Assembly: GCA_016196925.1 (NCBI GenBank)
Contig: JACPWS010000083.1
Coordinates: forward strand, 1 to 64,000
Direction: 5' to 3'
Length of the DNA: 64,000 nt
From: Burkholderiales bacterium
GTDB taxonomy: Bacteria > Pseudomonadota > Gammaproteobacteria > Burkholderiales > Burkholderiaceae_D
Every line of letters begins with the position of its first letter. Position 1 is the stretch's first letter. The notes below the pieces were generated by a model. The model was given only the letters and a program-made list of their open reading frames with translations, was not told where the DNA came from and made no database searches. Of this stretch, positions 59,520-64,000 are shown one piece after another. The translations under genes were made by a program, and so were the position numbers.

Positions 59520-61238
59520 TTAAGCTGCTCTGATTTTGACATAACGCCCGGGTGCCGGTTCTATCGCGGAGCGATTTGAATTTCCAGGCTTGAGCGGAGA
59601 CTTAACCATCTTTCCGCCGTGCTCAGACAGGAAGGCTGCCCACTCCGGCCACCAACTGCCGGGATGCTCTTGCGCGCCATCCAACCAGGATTGCGCGTCA
59701 AGTTCAGTTTGCGCATTCTTCCAGTAACTCCTTTTCTTTTTTGCCGGAGGATTCACTACCCCGGCAATATGCCCGGAAGCTCCTAGCACAAAGCGATTCC
59801 GTTTTTTAGATTGCGGGTTCAGTACGGCCAGCGAAGCAAACGCCGCTTGCCAAGGCACGATATGATCTTCGCGCGAGCCATAGATAAATACCGGCGCATC
59901 TATCTCGCCGAGATCGATCTTATTGCCCGCCACAGTTAATTCACCCGGCTGTTTAAGCTTATTTTCGAGATAAGTGTTACGCAGATACCAGCAAAACATC
60001 GGCCCCGGTAAATTAGTACTATCCGCGTTCCAATATAGCAAATCAAATGGCGGCGGGCTTTGCCCCTTAAGGTAGTTGGACTGCACGTAATTCCAGACCA
60101 GGTCGTTGGCGCGCAAACTGGAAAAAGTGCTGGCGAGATCGCGCCCCGGCAACAATCCTTTACGGCCTATAGTTTGCTCGCGCATGGCAACTTGCATCTC
60201 ATCAACGAACACATCCAGCACTCCGGTATCGGAGAAGTCCAGCAAGGTGGTCAGCAAGGTCAGGCTGCTGGCAGGATGTTCGCCGCGCGCCGCCAATACC
60301 GCCAGCGCCGTCGAAATGATCGTCCCGCCGACGCAGAAGCCAAATGCATTGATTTTGTCTTGCTTGCTAATTTCTTGCGCCAGATGAATCGCCTTGATCG
60401 CGCCGTCTTCTATGTAATCATCCCAGGTGACTTCCGCCATCTCTTCATCTGGATTCGCCCAAGAAACGAGGAACACGGTATGCCCTTGCTCTATAGCGTA
60501 GCGGACTACCGAATTTTCCGGCTGCAAATCGAGAATATAAAATTTGTTGATACAGGGCGGGATCATCAGCAGGGGGCGCTGATGCACAGTCTTCGTCAGC
60601 GGAGTGTATTGGATCAGCTGGAATAAGCGATTTTCATATACCACCGTTCCCTCGGAAGCCGCCACATTCTTGCCGACTTCAAAGGCCGATTCATCGGTCT
60701 GGGAAATGCGCCCCTTATGCATATCGGCCAGCATCTGGGCAATCCCTTTGGCCAGGCTTTCCCCTTTGCTTTCTATCAGCTTGCTCTGCGCTTCAGGATT
60801 GGTCACCAGAAAATTGGCCGGGGACATGGCGTCGATCATTTGCTGGACGGCGAAGCTGATCTTCTGCTTGGTTTTTTCCGGCGCCTGCACCGCTTCGGCC
60901 ATCGCCATCAAAAAACGTGCGTTCAATAAATAGGAAGCGGCGCTGTAGGCGTGCATGGCATGGTTATGCCAGTCGGGGGAGGAAAAACGTCTGTCGTTGA
61001 GAGCGGGTAATTTGGATACGGCAAAATCTTGCCATAACTTGCCGAATTCCTGCATGTATTCATTTTGCAAACGCGTCATCGTTGCAGGATCGATCTGCGC
61101 ACCCAATTCTTTCAGCGCATCGAGCATAGGCGGTTCCGCCATTGGCGTGACAGGCTTCATCCATTCCTGCCACTTGTTTTGATTCACTAGCTGTGACATC
61201 CATTCGGAGTACATAGCTTGAGGATCATAAGTCTTCAT
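59520..61238 (-). CDS. phaC: class I poly(3-hydroxyalkanoate) synthase
   Basis: A 572-residue PHA synthase polymerising (R)-3-hydroxyacyl-CoA. The lipase-like box with the catalytic Cys is FGFCVGGTI (about 302), Asp is in GSREDHIVPW, and His is in LGASGHIAGVVNPP. The size and a full-length N-terminal domain make it class I, so no PhaE or PhaR subunit is needed for activity. It is followed by phaB on the same strand. Confidence 0.96.
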   Translation of the reverse strand: MKTYDPQAMYSEWMSQLVNQNKWQEWMKPVTPMAEPPMLDALKELGAQIDPATMTRLQNEYMQEFGKLWQDFAVSKLPALNDRRFSSPDWHNHAMHAYSAASYLLNARFLMAMAEAVQAPEKTKQKISFAVQQMIDAMSPANFLVTNPEAQSKLIESKGESLAKGIAQMLADMHKGRISQTDESAFEVGKNVAASEGTVVYENRLFQLIQYTPLTKTVHQRPLLMIPPCINKFYILDLQPENSVVRYAIEQGHTVFLVSWANPDEEMAEVTWDDYIEDGAIKAIHLAQEISKQDKINAFGFCVGGTIISTALAVLAARGEHPASSLTLLTTLLDFSDTGVLDVFVDEMQVAMREQTIGRKGLLPGRDLASTFSSLRANDLVWNYVQSNYLKGQSPPPFDLLYWNADSTNLPGPMFCWYLRNTYLENKLKQPGELTVAGNKIDLGEIDAPVFIYGSREDHIVPWQAAFASLAVLNPQSKKRNRFVLGASGHIAGVVNPPAKKKRSYWKNAQTELDAQSWLDGAQEHPGSWWPEWAAFLSEHGGKMVKSPLKPGNSNRSAIEPAPGRYVKIRAA

Positions 61239-61334
61239 GCGTGCCTCCTGATTTTCGCGTATCGTTGCGGATTAATTTTGGGCTTAGAAACTTCTGACTT
61301 GGATAGAAAATTTTAAATTATTAACAAGGAATTT

Positions 61335-61571
61335 ATGTATATAGTCGCTATCGCCTGGATATATGTTGTGTTAATGATGGCAATCACCGAATATTCGGTG
61401 GCTGCAGGAATTATGACGTTTTTAATGTATTGCGTGTTACCTTTAACAATGATTTTGTATCTGATGCGCAGCCCGCAACGCAAACGCGCCAATAAAGAAG
61501 CTGCCATAGAACGGGCAACGAAAGCCCAACGATCGACATCAGAAACATCGAAGCCCGATATCGCCGCTTAA
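61335..61571 (+). CDS. small two-helix membrane protein of unknown function
   Basis: A 78-residue protein with two predicted membrane helices (MYIVAIAWIYVVLMMAI and GIMTFLMYCVLPLTMILYL), then a basic Lys/Arg-rich tail. Similar small proteins next to phaC or pgeF occur in related bacteria as I recall, but I cannot verify this. AAGGAAT precedes the ATG. Codons are AT-richer than neighbours. It is divergent from phaC and converges on pgeF with a three-base gap. Confidence 0.62.
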   Translation: MYIVAIAWIYVVLMMAITEYSVAAGIMTFLMYCVLPLTMILYLMRSPQRKRANKEAAIERATKAQRSTSETSKPDIAA

Positions 61572-61574
61572 CGG

Positions 61575-62360
61575 TCAGCCTATCCAGATCAGGCTCGCCA
61601 TCCGCCCGGTTACGCCATCTCTGCGGTAGGAATAAAACTGCCCGGTTTCCGTCACGGTGCAGTGCCGCCCGCCATAGACTTGAGTCACCCCCGCCGCCGC
61701 CAGTATCCGCCCGGCCAAACCGTAGATATCCGCGTTATATTTTGCGGTCCGGCCTACGGCAGTTTTCGCGACAAAACACTCGGCAGCATTTGCCATTTGA
61801 GCAGTAAAAACATCCAAAACTTCTTGCCCCACCTCAAACTGGGCTGGCCCTATCGCCGGCCCCATCCACGCCACAATCTCATCCGCCCCCTTTTTTTGCA
61901 TTTGCGCTACAGTGTTTTGCAACACACCTCCCGCCAGTCCGCGCCACCCGGCATGTGCCGCCGCGACCACATGCCCGCTTCGATCTGAGAACAGCACCGG
62001 CAAGCAATCCGCCGTCAATACCGCGCAAACCGCGGCGCCTCTATCGGTAAAAACGGCATCCGCCGTCACCGACTGATGTATCGTGGCGGCATCCACCACA
62101 ATATTGCCATGCACTTGTGATAAGAAGATGACATCCGTCGGCAAACACCGGTTTAACAAAGTGCGGTTGGCGGCCACTGCGACAACATCATCTGCCACAT
62201 GATCGCCCAGATTGAATCCGCCACCACCACAACCGTCGTCATACGGTGCAGCGCTGAAACCACCGCGACGCGTGGTGCAAAAAGCGTGGACATGCGCCGG
62301 CACGCCCTGCCAATCCGGGATAATGACGGGGAAAGGCAAGCCGTGAACAGACGACATCAT
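61575..62360 (-). CDS. pgeF: peptidoglycan editing factor PgeF (laccase-domain protein)
   Basis: About 261 residues of the YfiH/YlmD multicopper-like family. FLSQVHGNIVVDA, LTADCLPVLFSDRSGHVVAAAHAGWRGL and GPAIGPAQFEVG are diagnostic, with the Cys/His metal site. These enzymes act on purine nucleosides and edit peptidoglycan precursors. The ATG at 62360 overlaps the rluD stop (ATGA), so the pair is coupled. The longer reading from 62600 lies within rluD and is rejected. Confidence 0.92.
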   Translation of the reverse strand: MMSSVHGLPFPVIIPDWQGVPAHVHAFCTTRRGGFSAAPYDDGCGGGGFNLGDHVADDVVAVAANRTLLNRCLPTDVIFLSQVHGNIVVDAATIHQSVTADAVFTDRGAAVCAVLTADCLPVLFSDRSGHVVAAAHAGWRGLAGGVLQNTVAQMQKKGADEIVAWMGPAIGPAQFEVGQEVLDVFTAQMANAAECFVAKTAVGRTAKYNADIYGLAGRILAAAGVTQVYGGRHCTVTETGQFYSYRRDGVTGRMASLIWIG

Positions 62361-63397
62361 GGTTGCGCGACACCTGCTTGCGTCAACAGTGCAGAAAAAT
62401 CGGCGGCCAAGGGCACTTCCCACTCTATATGTGCTTCGGTTTCCGGATGGATCAGGCCGAGTTTGCGCGCCTGCAAAGCCTGACGAGGGAAAAAGCGCGC
62501 CAGATGCTGTTTTCCGTACAAAGTATCGCCGACCAGCGGAAAACCCAGCGACAGCATATGCACCCGTATCTGATGTGTGCGACCGGTTTCCAACTGACAA
62601 GCAACCAGACTGACTGCAAACTTCTCCAACATACCGCTGCCCACGCGCTGGAAATGCGTGATCGCCGGCTTGGCCAACATGCTTTGCGACACCGCCATCT
62701 TGATTCTGTCGCGCGGGTGCCTTGCCATGGCGGCGTCTACCGTCCCCGATAAGTTTGGCGTGCCCCAGACCAGCGCATAATATTCACGTTTAACGGTACG
62801 CGCCTGCAACTGGCGCACCAACTCCGTATGCGCCACCAGAGTCTTGGCTACCACCATCAAACCAGAAGTATCCTTATCCAGCCGGTGCACTATGCCCGCA
62901 CGCGGCACCCCGGCCAGTTCAGGCCAGCGATGCAGCAAGCCGTTTAACAAGGTACCCGACCAATTGCCGGCCGCCGGATGGACGACCATGCCGGCCGGTT
63001 TATTGATGACCAGAATCGCATCGTCTTCATACACGATATCGAGCGTCATTTCTTCCGGCTGATAAGCGCCTTCATCCGGCGCAGCTTGCGGCTGGATAAC
63101 GATCTTCTCGTCGCCGAGAACGGTCATTTTCGTTTTTGCCGGCTTGCCATCCACGGTCACAAAACCAGCTTCTATCCATTGCTGGATACGACTTCTGGAA
63201 TATTGGGGAACAAGTCTCGACACCGTCTTGTCCAAACGCTCACCACAGACGCTGGAGTCCAGCTTCAATTCTATTTGCTCTGCTACGGAAGAAAAATCCT
63301 CGCCCGTTTCTACGTCATCGACACCGTCGTCAAACTCGGTGTCCAGATCGGGATCTGACAAAATCACTACTGCAGTTGGTTTCACATTTTTTGCCAT
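62357..63397 (-). CDS. rluD: 23S rRNA pseudouridine synthase RluD
   Basis: A 346-residue synthase of pseudouridines in helix 69 of 23S rRNA. After an acidic start, an S4 domain (CGERLDKTVSRLVPQYSRS, about 51) precedes the catalytic domain with Asp in HRLDKDTSGLMVVAKT (about 172). QLETGRTHQIRVHM is also conserved. Divergent from bamD and coupled to pgeF. Confidence 0.94.
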   Translation of the reverse strand: MAKNVKPTAVVILSDPDLDTEFDDGVDDVETGEDFSSVAEQIELKLDSSVCGERLDKTVSRLVPQYSRSRIQQWIEAGFVTVDGKPAKTKMTVLGDEKIVIQPQAAPDEGAYQPEEMTLDIVYEDDAILVINKPAGMVVHPAAGNWSGTLLNGLLHRWPELAGVPRAGIVHRLDKDTSGLMVVAKTLVAHTELVRQLQARTVKREYYALVWGTPNLSGTVDAAMARHPRDRIKMAVSQSMLAKPAITHFQRVGSGMLEKFAVSLVACQLETGRTHQIRVHMLSLGFPLVGDTLYGKQHLARFFPRQALQARKLGLIHPETEAHIEWEVPLAADFSALLTQAGVAQP

Positions 63398-63440
63398 CGG
63401 CTATAATCCGTAAATTGTTTTCATGCACATGCACAAACTT

Positions 63441-64000
63441 ATGCACATTAAATCCTTGAAATTGCTGGTCCTGGCTGTAGCCGCATCGCTGAGTTTAAGC
63501 GGCTGCGGTGTCTTTGGCGAAAAAGGCGATGAGACCAGAACCTGGTCAGCATCAAAATTATACGCTGAAGCAAAAGACGAAATGTCCAATGGTGCATACG
63601 AAAAGGCAATTCAATATTTTGAAAAACTGGAATCGCGCTTCCCCTTCGGCACTTATGCGCAACAAGCACAGATGGAAACCGCCTACGCTTATTACAAACA
63701 AGGCGATCAAGCCCAGGCACTGGCGGCGGTTGAACGTTTCATCAAACTACATCCGAATCACAGCCATGTCGATTACATGTACTATCTGCGCGGCCTGATC
63801 AATTTCAATGACCAGCTTGGCCTGTTCAACTTCCTCGCGAATCAGGACATTACCGAGCGCGACCCCAAGGCTTCACGCGACTCATTCGATGCATTTAAGC
63901 AATTAGCGATACAGTTCCCAGGCAGCCAATACACACCGGACGCCATCGCCCGCATGAAATACCTGGTCAATGCGCTGGCCCAGTACGATGTCCACGTCGC
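63441..64000 (+). CDS. bamD: outer membrane assembly lipoprotein BamD (ComL), partial
   Basis: The first 186 codons of BamD, cut by the window end. The lipoprotein signal is MHIKSLKLLVLAVAASLSLS with lipobox LSGC. TPR-like helices follow, including GAYEKAIQYFEKLESRFPFG and YAQQAQMETAYAYYKQGDQ, and HSHVDYMYYLRGLINF. BamD is an essential part of the BAM complex that inserts outer-membrane beta-barrels. In-frame ATGs at 63423 and 63429 are alternative starts. No clear ribosome site is seen, so the exact start is uncertain. Confidence 0.92.
   Translation, partial: MHIKSLKLLVLAVAASLSLSGCGVFGEKGDETRTWSASKLYAEAKDEMSNGAYEKAIQYFEKLESRFPFGTYAQQAQMETAYAYYKQGDQAQALAAVERFIKLHPNHSHVDYMYYLRGLINFNDQLGLFNFLANQDITERDPKASRDSFDAFKQLAIQFPGSQYTPDAIARMKYLVNALAQYDVHV

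Overview
The window looks like a chromosomal core segment of a betaproteobacterium of the order Burkholderiales, most likely family Oxalobacteraceae. This rests on gene order and protein character: sdhCDAB-sdhE-gltA-odhAB-lpdA-zapE with a divergent GntR/mdh pair and acnA; bamD/rluD/pgeF/phaC/phaB/phaR; smpB/ratA/rnfH; guaB/guaA/queE/queD/tadA. GC is fairly high, and dispersed CGTCATYCCCGCGAAAG-type repeats are present. No tRNA, rRNA, CRISPR array, prophage or transposase gene was seen. The last gene (bamD) runs off the right edge.

Layout. 1-7.4 kb: lysS, an MsbA-like ABC exporter, a FAD oxidoreductase, a CBS-pair protein, then metY with an alpha/beta hydrolase. 7.4-7.8 kb: a gene-free island with a 151-bp MITE-like element and a second inverted repeat. 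7.8-10.6 kb: an apparent three-gene operon of APS kinase, DHH phosphoesterase and sulfotransferase. 10.8-14.9 kb: a chemoreceptor, a GNAT enzyme, a quinone-oxidoreductase-like enzyme and a thioesterase. 14.9-15.4 kb: a 0.55-kb non-coding region with operator-like repeats and a strongly structured segment. 15.4-17.1 kb: an MHS-type MFS transporter with an extra-cytoplasmic insertion. 17.2-23.9 kb: LD-carboxypeptidase and a GTP/7-deazaguanine/tRNA-wobble run that also carries a degenerate GGDEF protein. 24-28.6 kb: small envelope proteins, rnfH-ratA, smpB and an OmpR/EnvZ-like pair. 28.6-33.8 kb: one gene for a 1750-residue Ala/Gln/Glu-rich coiled-coil protein with a single membrane segment near its C-terminus. 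34-36.4 kb: upp, a periplasmic protein and zapE. 36.5-54.5 kb: the TCA-cycle block. 54.7-64 kb: a small membrane protein, metC, rimO, phaR, phaB, phaC, pgeF, rluD and bamD.

How genes work together. The TCA block covers most of the cycle from malate to succinyl-CoA and back. A GntR/HutC-type regulator gene sits in the middle next to a perfect 18-bp palindrome. The cysC-DHH-sulfotransferase trio could make PAPS, use it and remove the PAP by-product, which would be a self-contained sulfation module. guaB-guaA supply guanine nucleotides beside queE/queD, which consume GTP for 7-deazaguanine, and tadA, which also modifies the tRNA wobble base. phaC and phaB lie together with phaR, but no phaA thiolase is in the window.

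Strongest leads for something undescribed are the giant membrane-anchored coiled coil, the PAPS/PAP cassette, and the 14.9-15.4 kb non-coding region. All functional statements are read from sequence by eye; no database search was run.
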